A stretch of 64,000 bases of DNA from Glandiceps talaboti (Eukaryota; Hemichordata; Enteropneusta; Spengelidae): positions 12,724,925-12,788,924 of the forward strand of contig NC_135567.1 in NCBI RefSeq assembly GCF_964340395.1. Reading direction: 5' to 3'. This document shows, one piece after another, positions 1 through 39,477 of the stretch. The position numbers and the translations under genes are program-made. The notes beneath the pieces were generated by a model. The model did not search any database. It had not been told where the DNA came from and saw only the letters and a list, made by a program, of their open reading frames with translations. Position 1 is the stretch's first letter. Each line of letters starts with the position of its first letter.

Positions 1-102
1 GGTATTACTAACAAAGACTTTGTATATGTTGTTTCACATGGGTTTGTCAAGTAAAATATTTTTATAAAATAAATAACCAATTTTCATCCATATAGCCACT
101 TA
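1..102. mobile_element. Right arm of an intronic foldback (MITE-like) element, cut by the window edge
   Basis: The bases from about 10 to 102 match the right arm of the complete foldback element at 3,084-3,430. Both contain the sequence for a TTTCAA/CA-type stretch, then CAAGTAA, an AT-rich stretch, and finally the end CATCCATATAGCCACTT, which is the reverse complement of the AGTGGCCATATGGATG end of the left arm. The left arm would lie before the window. It sits in the intron upstream of the first visible exon. Confidence 0.6.
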
Positions 103-196
103 AGCATTTGACACCGTGGTGTATGCTTCACCATTTGCACTATCTCAGATCATTTACAAATTATATTTGTCCTTTTCAATTCGGGATACAAAGAAA

Positions 197-455
197 CAAA
201 CATACGCAAATACAACAAAAACACAAGCAAACAAACAAACAAACAAACAAACAAAAAAACATGTAAACAAACAAATAAACAAACAAAAAACAAATACATA
301 CATACATACATACATACATACATACATACATACATACATACATACATACATACATACATACATACATACATAAATAAAAAAATAAAAATAAAAATACAAA
401 GACACAAACGGACGGACAGACAGACAGACAGGCACAGACACAGACAGACAGACAC
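197..455. repeat. Compound microsatellite (CAAA)n-(TACA)n-(GACA)n
   Basis: CAAA units occupy roughly 227-294, TACA units 295-372 and GACA units about 409-455. Open frames across it in several phases are simply the translation of a 4-bp repeat and are not genes. It lies in the intron before exon 1. Confidence 0.95.
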
Positions 456-769
456 AATCAAACGCAAGTACAAATAAAAAACACACCCTCCAACAAAGTA
501 CAAATAAAAAAGACACCCTCCAACAGATGAGAGTATTATTTATTTTTGTTATCTTCAAACCAGAATATACCAGTATATATAGAAACACAATATATATTGT
601 TGCATAACCCATTTCAAATAAATACTGGATTAGCCTTATTATCCATTGACAACTGACAATACGTTGATCATATTTAGATGTATTGATAATATTGGGTCAT
701 CATATAGTTATATTATTTTGCAAGACGTTGTTACTATTTGATAATCTGACTAATTCTGTTTTCTTACAG

Positions 770-27793
<27,024 letters not shown>

Positions 27794-28420
27794 AGGTAAG
27801 AAAATGTGAATATGTAAGCCATCTCTAATGCTGTATAGTATATTTAGTTTCATTGCCTTGCTTTCTATCCCTTGGTAAATTCTTCATTAAAGGTTTTTCT
27901 TTACTTTATCATGATGTATATAATCTATTTACGTTAATCATTACATTAGTATATTTATTTATGATTATATTTATTTCATTATATTTTTTGACTTGGGTCA
28001 CATTTCTTTTCAACTTCAGGTCATCATTCGTGTAAAGCTGAGGAAAAAGATCATATGCAGTGTCATCTAATGAAAGGATATTCCTGATTTTCTACATACA
28101 CATATCATTAAATATTCATATTCCTCTGTAAAACGATGAAGAGGATTATTTCCAGGAACTGAAATCATATTGAATATATTCAAGAAGAATTTGATAACTT
28201 CAAAATATATATTGACGATGGTGTTTACTTGTTTTTTTATGAAATGAAATTAACTAATTTGATATATATATATTATGGGAGTCGTAAAATTAACATATAT
28301 GTATTCAAGAGATAGCAATTCTGCTACTACATAATCAAGAGAGGAGATATTTAATATCTCTTATATATTAATTTGAGTGGGGAAGTATTACTAATAAAAA
28401 GTGATATGACGCGATGGATC
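27794..28420 (+). other. Probable 3' UTR with an intron, and candidate poly(A) signal
   Basis: A consensus donor GTAAGA at 27,796 lies two bases after the stop codon. A strong acceptor (pyrimidine-rich tract, then CAACTTCAG) ends at 28,019. This suggests a 224-bp 3' UTR intron (27,796-28,019) and a terminal non-coding exon from 28,020. AATAAA at 28,393-28,398 is a candidate poly(A) signal; another lies at 29,406. All of this is inferred from motifs only. Confidence 0.5.
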
Positions 28421-29120
28421 AAACTATTGAAGTGATGTAATTACGTATTTCATGATCATGATAAAGGTATATTAGTACATAATATCCATATAAACCTTTA
28501 AAGGCATGCATTATGTAATTTCCGTAGTGATCTTTAAAGACAAGCACTGTTTGTAAAATAGAATTAGCTCACCAATGTACACTTGAGCACGGGGGAGAGG
28601 GCATAGTTTCTATGATATGCAACCACCACCCCACACACATACACAATCTTTACATTCCATCACATGGCAGCATCAGCCCAAGCTGATCTAAGGGAACATT
28701 ACAGCAAAATGGCGGAATGCTTTGACTTGCAGACTTACAATTATAGATTTTAAGGATATCTTTTGGAGTTGAGAAGCAATTATCCTTCAATTTAAACGGT
28801 TACTCGAGTTAAATTTGTTTATTTTTTCGATGTTAACGTGACAGACAGTTTACCATTGACCATTCATTTAATCAGAATGGGGTAAATCGACAACATATTG
28901 CCTAAAGGGTGATTCGAAATGAAGTCTTAGATTTGAAGTAATTATTTTGTTACCGGGATAATGGGATTAAGGACTCTATCATACCAAAGTTTCTGGGGTT
29001 ATCGCCTGTGTTTCTTGATGCAATTACATCACCTTTGATAGTGTTTTCGGAAATTACAATTCATGAAATGAGTTGATCAAGCATCTCAGTTACTGATTTA
29101 TGTATTACAAATTATATATA

Positions 29121-29132
29121 ACCACCATCACC

Positions 29133-29164
<32 letters not shown>

Positions 29165-29293
29165 CAACAACAACGACGACAATAACTGCAATACAATTGT
29201 TGACCACAACTACTATGACAAACAACACCACCGCCACAACCAATACAAACAACAATAACAATGGTGGTGGCAACAACAACAACAACAACAACG
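29121..29293. repeat. (CCA)n/(CAA)n microsatellite
   Basis: CCA units followed by CAA units with interruptions, non-coding. The composition is close to the coding CAA tract of exon 38, 1.5 kb upstream. Confidence 0.9.
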
Positions 29294-29417
29294 AGGAAGG
29301 ACACAACACAGTCATTACAGTGCCTCATTACACATGACTTTTCATCATAAATATATCAATTGGCATTGCATATTATAATAGTTTCACCTTGAGGAGTGTA
29401 CATTGAATAAACAGCAA

Positions 29418-29419
<2 letters not shown>

Positions 29420-29489
<70 letters not shown>
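29420..29489. repeat. (TA)n microsatellite
   Basis: A pure TA run of about 70 bp. Confidence 0.95.
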
Positions 29490-29492
<3 letters not shown>

Positions 29493-29796
29493 TTACAGTA
29501 ATGATTATAATAATATAAAATCTGTCATAATGTACTCATTTACATATTCAGCTCATTCAATATTATTAAATTGTTTATTTTTATACAATTAAATTACAGC
29601 AAATTGATAGTAATTGAAAACGATTTCATCTGCAATTGTACAAACATATTTTTTTCAATTCATAACCGCGTCTTTCATTTGTATCAAGAAGTACAATAAC
29701 ACTTTGTTTTCCATTTTATAAATAAAATTGACAAATTAAAACAACATCAATGTGTTTTTTGCTAGTGTATCTGGTAGTTTTTTGTTCACATTGAGG

Positions 29797-29953
29797 TATG
29801 CATGTATGTATGTATGTATGTATGTATGTATGTATGTATGTATGTATGTATGTATGTATGTATGTTTGCTTTAGTGTCTCTGTCTGTATATATGTCTATC
29901 AATCTGTCTGTCTGTCTGTCTGTCTGCCTGTCTGCCTGTCTGTCTGTCTGTCT
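29797..29953. repeat. (TATG)n and (CTGT)n microsatellite
   Basis: TATG units at 29,797-29,866, then CTGT units at about 29,909-29,953. Confidence 0.93.
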
Positions 29954-32689
29954 ATTTGACTCTCTACATATCTATTTGCATTGCTGCCTTGAAGCAGACA
30001 ACTTCGCCATGGCACATGGTGTAATTCAATATACATTTTCTGCAACACAGATTCAAAACCCAGCTTTTGCTCAAGATTTAAACTTATCACTACGTTACAC
30101 TTGAGGTTTGATGTACAGGTAGTGTCTTCATCTGAGCTACCCTAGAAAGTAAACAGTGACGTACACATACATCACAAGTGTTCGTTGTCATGGACGCTAG
30201 AGAAATATAATCGATGTATTAGTATGTAAAATACCTGGTGTTGGTTAGCCTTCGTTATCCGATCATTGATGGTCGTTGCCTTATCATCGAGCGAAAATAG
30301 TGTAATGTCACATTTAGTCAATAAACATGCGGTAAGCGAAAATGATCAAGATTTCTGTAAATGTTTACTTGTCAGATTAGTTTGTATTGGTTTCAGGAGA
30401 GGGTATCACAATGACCCTTGACCCCATTCACCTCCACTGAATAATTCGTGAAGCGATCACGTGGAGTTTACATATTTAAATTCTCCGTTGGGATAATTGG
30501 GATGGGAAAATCTTTCAATAGAAATTAATAAGTATTTACAACATGTAAAATTGAATCTACATCTTCCAGTGAATGATTTGTAGTATAGGAATAAATGAAC
30601 TGTTTTACTTCGGGACGATGCAGACACCACTTATACGAATAAGACGGTTCAATTGTCATGGATAGAATAATGGCGTGTAGAACTGTGTAGAATTAGAACC
30701 ACACAAGTAAGAAACTTACTTCTGTGGTAGAACGTTTATCTTTACTGTGTAGTACAGCGTTTGTTGTTGTAACAATGGTTATATTGACATGTGTATTCAG
30801 TGTGTACTGCAAGTATCAGTGGAAGCCCATCAGAAGGGTAAACCCCTTTTAACAAAAACACAACTTGCAGAGAAAAATGGAAAGACTCGGCGAGTTTAAC
30901 AGACTTATTCTGCGTAGACCATTTATAATTACACCAATAGTTCATCTCGTGGGGGGAGTTCGAGGGATATTCCATTACAAATGTAGGGGGTGATGGGACG
31001 GGTTATAGAAATGACTCCACACATAGGTTATGACAATTTCCTATGGGAATTATTTATATAAACTGAGTGTTTGGTTATGTTGTGTAAATAAGTGAGATAT
31101 TTTACGCCAACAGTTTACTGCTCACGCATTTAGACTATTACATTGCACAGAAAGGTGACGCATAAACTATTTTTGTTGGTCATTTTATACCATACTGCGA
31201 CCAATGGACTGGACCTCGCCAATATGTTTCCCCTTGAGGATGCCATATTTTGTGTTTCACTTTGATGTCATATATAATTTGATAAGTTTATATCTTAATA
31301 TGTAGCAGTAGATGGGCAAACAGTTTCATGAACGTCATGTCCTTGAAATACCTGTATTTTCACTTTAGACATCGATTCAATTGTCTGCAAGTGCCGTGTT
31401 ATTATACTGTAGCAGTGCATTTCAATGGCTGCGGTCAAAAGTCGCCATGATCTGACAGACAGCACGTATATACATTCAAACTATTTTTAAAACCAGAAAT
31501 AATTATAACAGCAAGTTGTAAAACCAGCTGCATCATTTAAACCATTTTCAACTGTATGTTTTAAGATCACAAGTTAACTGCAAATCTGACAATAGTGCAA
31601 TATTTAACTCATAACAAACATTGGCGTGACACGAAAGATTTCGGGGCAAAGGTCAATTTAAGTTTTGTGAAATTAGACAGACTGTTCTCGTACTAGTATA
31701 TAGTGTACAGACCGTGTGTCACACCTGTCGAAGAAGTTGCATTCTGTTTTCAGAATGTTAAGTGAACCTAGGGTCACTGAGAACTGAATGTGTGTACATG
31801 GTGATCAATGTTTACAGTACACAACATTATACAGTCAATGACTGGGTAATATATGTAATGGTTAATAAACGATAGATGAGCAATGGTGCAGATATTGCAC
31901 AAACCAAATGCTCAACTGGGCTTCACATTCAGGTAGTGCACTATAGCTCCGAGTCGAATCAGAGTTCACTAAGCAGCTTACACTACATTCATACTAATTA
32001 CACGTTTACATTGCATTATTAAATTGCGTGTATTATTAAATACAAAAAATACCCAATATTGTAACATGCAGCTGAACATCATACAAAAAACACTATATCT
32101 CGCACTGTCGGAAAAAAATTATGATATTTGAATGGACAGAGTAAACACACCTGTGTGTGGTCACAAATTGACCAATCGGGTTTGACGATGTTCACACAAA
32201 TTAACATGTCATTGTATGCAACAAGCCAGTGATTGGCCACTTATGTAAACCAGTTGGCACTTTTGAAACACGTGTTTCTATCAGTTTTGTCATTCCGGGA
32301 TTTGACTTTGATGCGAGAGGACAGACATGTCGTGGGCGATGACGTTATGGGGTGTTTGTAGATAGCAATCTAGTTTGGCTTCTCCATGATTTCGGGAATG
32401 GACTGGTGAGTAATATTTAATTATCATGTCATTGTCTAAATTTGTACGTCATCTTCTGATTTGTGTTTGTTGTTGTATTTGTCCGCAAAACTTAAACCGG
32501 TTCTACCTGCCTCAAAATCTTACGTGGTTTCACTGACCACTGTGTTAGCAATATCGCCCCTTTGTATGTCTGATGTAATTTATAGGCCGTTATCCCAGGT
32601 ACCAAGTTGCAAGCACCGTGAAAAAAAAAGATGCCTAGATGTGCATAACTTCCAGGTAAACTATCATCATGCGATGATATTAACATATG

Positions 32690-32848
32690 AAAAGAAGTAA
32701 GAATGGGACTTCTGTATAAGAAGTTATAGCATGACGAGGTAAAAGTTAGTTCTGGGCAAGTTACACAGTAGCACGATCTGCTGTATACGAGTCCGATTGA
32801 TCACCATAACTTTCATCGTTGATAAGTGCTGGATTACTCCGATCCATA
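32690..32848 (+). promoter_or_regulatory. Promoter/5' UTR-like segment, copy 1
   Basis: This stretch of about 120 bp upstream of the ATG is nearly identical to 36,620-36,775, while surrounding sequence is not. The TATA-box position of copy 2 is CATATGAAAAG here (32,682-32,692), so this copy has lost the consensus. The start site is expected near 32,715-32,725. Confidence 0.5.
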
Positions 32849-32924
32849 ATGTACATGAAACTGATTGACGTATTCATAGTGGGAGTATGGCTTTGCTGTC
32901 TCGGTGATCTGACTTATGGACAAG
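32849..32924 (+). CDS. Signal-peptide first exon, copy 1 (gene body not found)
   Basis: The ATG opens MYMKLIDVFIVGVWLCCLGD, then LTYGQ, and stops at a good donor GTAAGG (32,925) in phase 1. A short polar start, a hydrophobic core and a small-residue end are typical of a secretory signal peptide encoded by a single first exon. The paralogous exon at 36,776 keeps frame, length and donor, which supports coding. I found no downstream exon in the window. It could be a gene start reaching beyond the window, an alternative first exon or a remnant. Confidence 0.6.
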
Positions 32925-34470
32925 GTAAGGGATATTATATATACTCCATTTAGCTAGTACAGTTGTCTCACCTTTACTCGCATCAACGTGAACAACATCT
33001 CGTCAAAAATACCCATAAAACGCACATTTGTCGTTAACTGCTGAACGTTTCGTATTTACGTAGTGCACTCTTAAACTATATGATATAAGTATTGTCCCAC
33101 ATTTCAAATGAAGAAAAGCAAGTAAATATCAATACTTAAAACAGTCACAGCACGCTTTAAGCAAAGGCTCGTATTTGTGAGGTCGTGCTCCCGGAAATAG
33201 AGACGCCTGGCCCGGTGTTGTGTGATTTTCCCGTACAATGAGTTTACCTTCGTTGGGGTGTATAATTGCTAACAAGTTTAGAGTGTTTCTCAATAGTGAG
33301 ATGTTGCTCTCAGGTGGGTCTACTTCGGAACATTAATTCGCCTAACTAGAATAACCTGTTAGCAGCAATTTTAGGTTTAATAATTACCTGTTGATTTGTG
33401 TCTCAGGAGACAGGGTGACTCAGACCGAGTGATTTGCATCTTTTAACTTGATTATGTTTTTCTAAGTTTACGAAACCTGGAGACATCGAATAGTGATAGT
33501 GATTGGGTATAGCAATTGTACAATGCATTTTATCTGTACATTTACAACCTTAACACAGAGTGGTATACATACTGTAGAACCAACACCATATAAGACAATG
33601 TTATATGTGATACTGTCATCAAATAATGTTACACTACGTGCATCACTTAAAACCATCGCGTCGGACTTTTTTCGTGTTTGTCCAGCCCATGCAGTTTGCA
33701 GTTCCGTGGGGAAAACACAAAAATAGCCCATTCCACTTCAGTGCAGACAACTGCAGAGTCAATCATGAACAAATAAATGACGTCTGCCCAAAATACACAC
33801 GTGCTCCAAAAGTACTAAATAAAGGAACAGTAACTGCCATAAAAAGTAGAATGAATGACACGTTTGTTGAGAATAAAAACAACGCGTTTTCGAACCACTT
33901 TAGACAGAATGCCTGACCAGAAACGATTCCCTCTCTTTTTTGGCCGAATACCTGAATAGAACATGTAGTCTTACTGAACAATGACTCGCTGTGACCTTTG
34001 ACATTTGGGTAGAGTACCTAGTATAGAAGCGACAGTGTAAATAATTCCCCATAGTTATTGAATCGTGGTGACATGCACCATGATGGTATTATGTAGTTAC
34101 TAGAAACACTTAGTATGTAGTGTGTGCATCAAAGCGAATTTACCCGATTTTAATACCCTTCTTCGTGTTTTTTTCCTAATTGCTGCAAATAACATACACA
34201 AGTAACATGTATATACTAAGTCAAAGTAATGTCACTTTCACCTTCAACTATAAAACAGGAATTGAAAGTTTCCATTTTTCTCAAAATGTGTTTTAGAAAT
34301 TCAAAGACGATTTGTATTTGATAACATGATTACTATACAAACCTTGGTACCACGTTGAGCAATTTAGAAATATTCAGTGATAAACAACCAAAAATTATAA
34401 AACTGATAATTTATTGAAGAAAAATAACACAGACCTTTTAAAAACCACAGTTATATCATTTTTTTTATAT

Positions 34471-34555
34471 CAGTCAGTCAGTCAGTCAGTCAGTCAGTCA
34501 GTCAATAATTCAGTCAATCAATCAATCAATCAAGCAGTCAGTCAGTCAGTCAGTT
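34471..34555. repeat. (CAGT)n microsatellite with CAAT variants
   Basis: CAGT units, then CAAT units, then CAGT again, between duplicated units X copy 1 and copy 2. Confidence 0.93.
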
Positions 34556-34691
34556 GGGATGGGGGCTCAGGCTGTTAGATTTGTTTGCGAAAACAAATAC
34601 ATACAATCCAAAAATAAACAAATAACAAAAGAAAGAACTAAAAAAACAAACAAAACTACTTTGTTTTTATCTGTTTGTGCTTATCTGTTTT

Positions 34692-34692
34692 G

Positions 34693-34743
<51 letters not shown>

Positions 34744-34756
34744 TGTATTTATTTAC

Positions 34757-34799
<43 letters not shown>

Positions 34800-34841
34800 T
34801 TTTTTGTGTTTTGTTTGTTTGTTTATTTATTTATTTATTTT
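34692..34841. repeat. (TTAT)n microsatellite, about 150 bp
   Basis: TTAT units, nearly uninterrupted to 34,803, then GTTT and TTAT units. The Tyr/Leu/Phe-rich frames are artefacts. Confidence 0.95.
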
Positions 34842-36108
34842 GTATTTCTTTACATTTGCTTGTTTTCGAAAACAAAACTAACTGAGCCTGAACCCCCCTG
34901 TGTTGTGATTTGTATTGTTGTGAAATGTGATTTGGGTCCCACTTAACATACCACACTGTATCATTTCATGGTAGAATATATTCAAACGTCGTGTCCTTCC
35001 AATATCTTAAATTTTACTTCAGACATTGTTCCATTGTCTGTTTTGTGGTGCGCTCTTTCACTGTAAAAACGTATTTCACTAGCTAGGGTCACAGGTCGAG
35101 TTGACCTGCCGGACAGCACGTATAACAAACCACTTTGATTAATAATGGCTAGGGGTCACAGGTCGACGTGACCAGACCGACAGCACGTATTGACATTCAA
35201 ATATTTATAAAAAGTTTGTTTCATCATCTAAGGTATATCTAACTTTGTGTTTTAAGTCCACAGCTTATGGATAAAGGTGACAATTCGTTTTGTTTTGTTT
35301 TGTTTTGTTTCTTTAACACAAAGGAATAAAAGTCATCGGTGTGATACTAAAAGTATTGCAACCAAAATAATTCTGAGGCAAAAGTTAACTTAATCTTCGT
35401 GGGATTAGACAGGCAGTCCTCTTATGGTGTACGTGTGTGCAGTCTGTACGAGACACCTGTCGAATAAATTTCATTTTTTGTTCACACCAAATTGAGTGAA
35501 TCTAGGGTCACTGAGAGGTGAAATGTATGTGAATGGTGAGCAATGTTTACAATACACGCCATTTTTCACTTAACAACTTGCTAATGTAATACGCATTCTA
35601 ACACTTTACACGTTCCGTAACAACAAAGGTTTAACAAGTATAAGTGATGTCACTAAAACGGAGCACAAAGCTGAAAAAAAATATTTCGCAGTCGTTTTTG
35701 ATTAAAAGCTATGGAGATGTAAATCTTAAATGTGAACAGATTTCCAATTTATCAAATGATTTTATTTCATGACTGTGAATGTTGATACATCAGAAAAGTT
35801 GTGTAAAAAACAGGGCAACGTATACCCACCAAAGATGAATAACTGTATTACTACACAGTTAAGGAATGAGAATAAATGCAATTTGAGTTGATTTGAAAAA
35901 CAAAATTATGATATTAAGATAAAAGTATAAAATTAAGTTAAACCATACAGTAGACATTAATTCCATTTTTTTAAATCTAAAGTTAGTAAGAAAATTCCTA
36001 ACCAGTCAATTTTTTATGTCCACATATTTACTAAAACAGTAGACATCTCTTCGAAATATCTCACAAATCGCTAAAACCAATGCTACCAAAGTCAACACGC
36101 AAGGCTCA

Positions 36109-36132
36109 ACTCCTAATAAATTTATTAGGAGT
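36109..36132. repeat. Perfect 24-bp palindrome
   Basis: The half-site ACTCCTAATAAA is followed directly by its exact reverse complement. It has no spacer, so a cruciform or a dimeric protein site is possible. It may equally be chance. Confidence 0.6.
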
Positions 36133-36615
36133 GATAACAATGGTTTAATTCATTACAAAAAATTATTCAAAGGTCATCCCAGGGTTTAATCTCGTCTATG
36201 GCGAGGCAAGTTATATTAATCTCATCTCGTCTATGGCGAGGCAAATTACTTATATTTATCGGTGACATTTCCTCATCTCATAGTGTTATTGTTTTTATTG
36301 TTGGTCATGTTATTGTCAAAATAGTCAGGTGAATAGAACACGGAATATGTATGATATGGCCAAGGACGTATTTTGATATGACATAGTTATACATAAGTGC
36401 CTTTATACAGAGTTCAGTAGACATGGCAGACATGAGAGTATTCATTTAAGTGCCTTCTGAACAATTTGGCTTGACTGGTAAATGGGTGGTATGTCTAGCA
36501 TTGTGTTCGTTTACTTTATGTCCGATGTACCAGGTACCAAATTGCAAGTCCGGTGAATAGATGCCTGGATGCACACAGCTTCAGGTTACATTCTCATCAT
36601 GTCATGACATTAGCA

Positions 36616-36775
36616 TATAAAAAGAACTAAGAATGGGACTTCTGTATAAGAAGTTATAGCATGACGAGGTAAAAGTTAGTTCTGGGCAAGTTACACAGTA
36701 GCACGAGCTGCTGTATACGAGTTCGACTGATCACCATAACTTTCATTACTGAGAACTGAATGATACCGATCCAGA
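36616..36775 (+). promoter_or_regulatory. TATA-containing promoter and 5' UTR, copy 2
   Basis: TATAAAAA at 36,616-36,623 is a canonical TATA box. Transcription would start about 30 bp downstream, near 36,647, giving a 5' UTR of about 130 nt. The segment to the ATG is the best conserved part between the two X copies, which argues for function in at least one of them. Confidence 0.55.
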
Positions 36776-36851
36776 ATGTACATAAAACTGATTGACGTCT
36801 ACATAGTGGGACTTTGTCTCCTCTGTCTCGGTAACTCAGTTTATGGACAAG
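36776..36851 (+). CDS. Signal-peptide first exon, copy 2 (gene body not found)
   Basis: The ATG opens MYIKLIDVYIVGLCLLCLGN, then SVYGQ, with donor GTAGGC at 36,852 in phase 1. It has the same length (76 nt) and phase as copy 1, with several amino-acid changes but no stop or frameshift. The product is unknown. The next exon is not recognisable in the window. Confidence 0.6.
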
Positions 36852-38389
36852 GTAGGCGAGTTTTTGTTAGTTTTATGTAATGGGGTTTAGTGTAGTAACG
36901 TTTTACGAGTGTCTATATCCCAGTTAGTGTCATGCTTGTAAACCGAAATGACGACTTGTCACCTTCTGCCTTAAATACCCATAAAACACACCTAAATCAG
37001 TCATACTTCCAGTTTCAGATTTATAGTGTTCACTATAGGACACACATAAATTTTGCTTTGAAGTTACCTTGAAGGAAAAATCGACAATAACAATTTTAAA
37101 AGAAACCTGAGAAATTATAAATTTCTCATTGTAGATGAACATATATATACATGGTTTCGCGAACCCTGGTTGTTAGATATACCACTCAGGCCGTGAACGT
37201 AGTGAATTTTCAAACACATAATGCTATTAGCAAGGGCCCGTCTCTATGCGGTCATGCTCCCGGAAATAGAGACGCCTGGCTGTACATAGTATGATTTTGC
37301 CGTGCGTTTGTTTGGCGTGTAGTTGCCAACCAGCTTGGGGTATGTCTACTTAGTTTGATATTGCTCTCAGTGGGAGCTAATTGTTAATATTCCGATTCTC
37401 TAGAGCAAAATACTTTTAGCACCAATTGTATTTTACTACTACCTGTTGATTCGTGTTCTAGATCCCAGGTTTATGCACATAACTTGGAAATTTGGTCCAT
37501 GTCCTTTTGCTTCTTTTTGTTGAATATTTTTTTCTTCAATTTACTTATTCTCGAAACATCAAATGTTGATAGTGGTTGGGTACAGGATATTTTCAATTAC
37601 TGTTATACTTAAAATAATAACTATCAGTGATACGTACACACACACCGTCTGCTCAACACCATGTATGACATACCCTGCAAACAGTGTAATGAATATTACT
37701 GTTATTATATACTGTTATAATGGTAATAATGTAACTATAGTATAATCGGTAGTCTAACTGATACATGTCCCAACATCACCTTTATGTGAGTAGATAGCAT
37801 AATGAGTGTATCGATGTTATTTAATAATGGTGGCCTCCACTGTGATGGTATTGTGTAAATACTAGAAGTAGTTCAGCGTATTCAGCTAAATTATTTTACA
37901 GTCTTGCTGTCTAAATGTAAATCTATAATTGTTAAGCTCGGGATATCATAGAAACGTAACTTTTATAATTATTGTTAAAATTGATACACAAATTCAGTTT
38001 AAAAACGCAAGTTTGCACCTCTCGCCACTTTTGTTATGGAACTGTACAAGAAGATCATAATTTGATAACATGAAAAATATACAGATGTTGGGTTTTGTTC
38101 AGCACTTTTGAAATGTTTGTTGTTAAACCAAGCTGAATTCAAAACACTGATTTTGTGAACATATGTAATACATAATCTTAATAAAACTATAATTACTTCG
38201 TTGTATGGATTCAAATATTATATAGTTTGTGAACACAGTACTGTAAAATTAATGAGAGGACGGAAAGACGTATGTGCGAAAACATGTCGACGTGTTTACA
38301 CTTCTTGTACTAATCACTCCAGGATCAGGGTGAATCATAAATATCTAGGCGACAACATATAGACAGTGGACATTGCACCAACATAGCTT

Positions 38390-38840
38390 ATTCACATTTT
38401 GAAATTAGTGTACTGTACCTACTATTTTTTTTGTCAAATTAGACGATGCTATATTAACCAACAGTTGATAATATGATGTTAGTGTATAGACTGGTAATAT
38501 TGTAGACTTGGTAAACTTAGTGTATGAGCATTTTGAGGTTAGAGTTCGCGAGCTCTAGCTCCCAGACATACCACCTCATCAGGCATGGCACAGTACGAAT
38601 TCCCCTTACTTTACTTTTTGATTTTCCATTGAAATCACAATGCTGACGTTTGATTGATTTGGGTGGGATTCAAAACAAGGGCACGTCTTAATGAAGTGTT
38701 TCTCTGAGACGGATAAATTTTGGGGTGTTAATTCACAACTACCTGTTGATCCGTATCCAAGTGAGAACACGACTTTGAACTTCATGTTATTAACTTGTTT
38801 TAGTTTTCTAATTCTTGAGACATCAAATGCTGACATTGAA
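38390..38840 (+). repeat. Duplicated unit X, partial third copy
   Basis: CACAACTACCTGTTGATCCG and GAGACATCAAATGCTGA match 37,440-37,570 and 33,385-33,490, i.e. the part downstream of the signal-peptide exon. The exon itself and the promoter are missing. Confidence 0.6.
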
Positions 38841-39149
38841 CATTAAAAATGACACTATGGTATCCACAATGTACATTTTATACTACTATTCACAATGTTG
38901 ACTCGCAGTGGTATTAGTATATTGCACGACTCAACTATTTTCACATTGTAAAAAACATTGTGTTCGTCAAGTCAAGTTTATGTAGTGTGTTTCAATAATC
39001 ACCTGGGTGACCATAACAATTGAATAGGTTATCGCTCAAGATAAAAATATATACAAAACAATGTAGACTGTGTTTGAAAAATGAGACCACTCGTCAGTAG
39101 TTTTATCAGTTAAGTGCCTTTGAGCTAAAAGGCCACTGGTAATTATTAT

Positions 39150-39400
39150 AGTGGTTGTCGGTGGCCGAGTGGTTAAACCACTTGCCTCTTACCGATGCGG
39201 TCAGGGCTCGAACTCATTCAGGGTTTGAAAAAAATCACCACACTGTCAATAAGAAGTGTTGTTCAGTTTGACTACTGAATGATGCAGGTTTTCCCCGGGT
39301 ACTCCGGTTCCCACCTGAGCAGTCACTTATAACCTCTCCCTGTTATTGGGCAGTCAGTGCCTGTTGGAAGGTTTATAAATAAATAAATAAATGAATATAT
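39150..39400 (+). mobile_element. tRNA-derived SINE, copy 2
   Basis: GGTTGTCGGTGGCCGAGTGG with TTAAACCACTTGCC is the tRNA-like head. The body AGGTTTTCCCCGGGTACTCC and tail GTTGGAAGGTTTATAAATAA with AATA units follow. It is the same family and orientation as the copy at 1,063, with a clearer central segment. Confidence 0.82.
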
Positions 39401-39423
39401 ATACATTCATTGAATATAACTGA

Positions 39424-39475
<52 letters not shown>
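39424..39475. repeat. (TA)n microsatellite
   Basis: A TA run just after the SINE tail. Confidence 0.93.

Positions 39476-39477
<2 letters not shown>

Larger units (their letters stand above)
28421..31300. other. Intergenic spacer with simple repeats
   Basis: Apart from the CAA/CCA tract (29,121-29,293), the TA run (29,420-29,489) and the TATG and CTGT runs (29,797-29,953), I see no gene, SINE or element. Confidence 0.5.
31310..33510 (+). repeat. Duplicated unit X, copy 1 (contains a signal-peptide first exon)
   Basis: It aligns, with an offset of about 3.7-4.0 kb, to 34,970-37,590. Shared anchors include ACATCG/ATTGT..CATTGTCTG and GACAGCACGTAT (31,370-31,470 against 35,020-35,110), CTAGGGTCACTGAGA (31,768 against 35,502), GGGACTTCTGTATAAGAAGT (32,705 against 36,636) and GGAAATAGAGACGCCTGGC (33,193 against 37,262). 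Divergence is strong outside the promoter and first exon. Confidence 0.8.
34970..37590 (+). repeat. Duplicated unit X, copy 2 (contains a signal-peptide first exon)
   Basis: Counterpart of 31,310-33,510. It additionally holds a local duplication of a GGTCACAGGTCGA..TGACC..GACAGCACGTAT segment (35,087-35,190), a 24-bp palindrome at 36,109 and a doubled TCTCGTCTATGGCGAGGCAA (36,191 and 36,225). Confidence 0.8.

Noticed and set aside
116-612. Several overlapping open frames on both strands
   Set aside because: They are translations of CAAA, TACA and GACA microsatellites, which contain no stop codons. There is no domain and no splice context.
28420-29120. Additional coding exons after the TAA stop
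   Set aside because: No open frame with acceptor and donor in phase was found. The stop at 27,791 follows a complete tail.
32461-32700. 79-codon open frame upstream of the signal-peptide exon
   Set aside because: The frame is broken in the paralogous copy at 36.5 kb, so it is not conserved.
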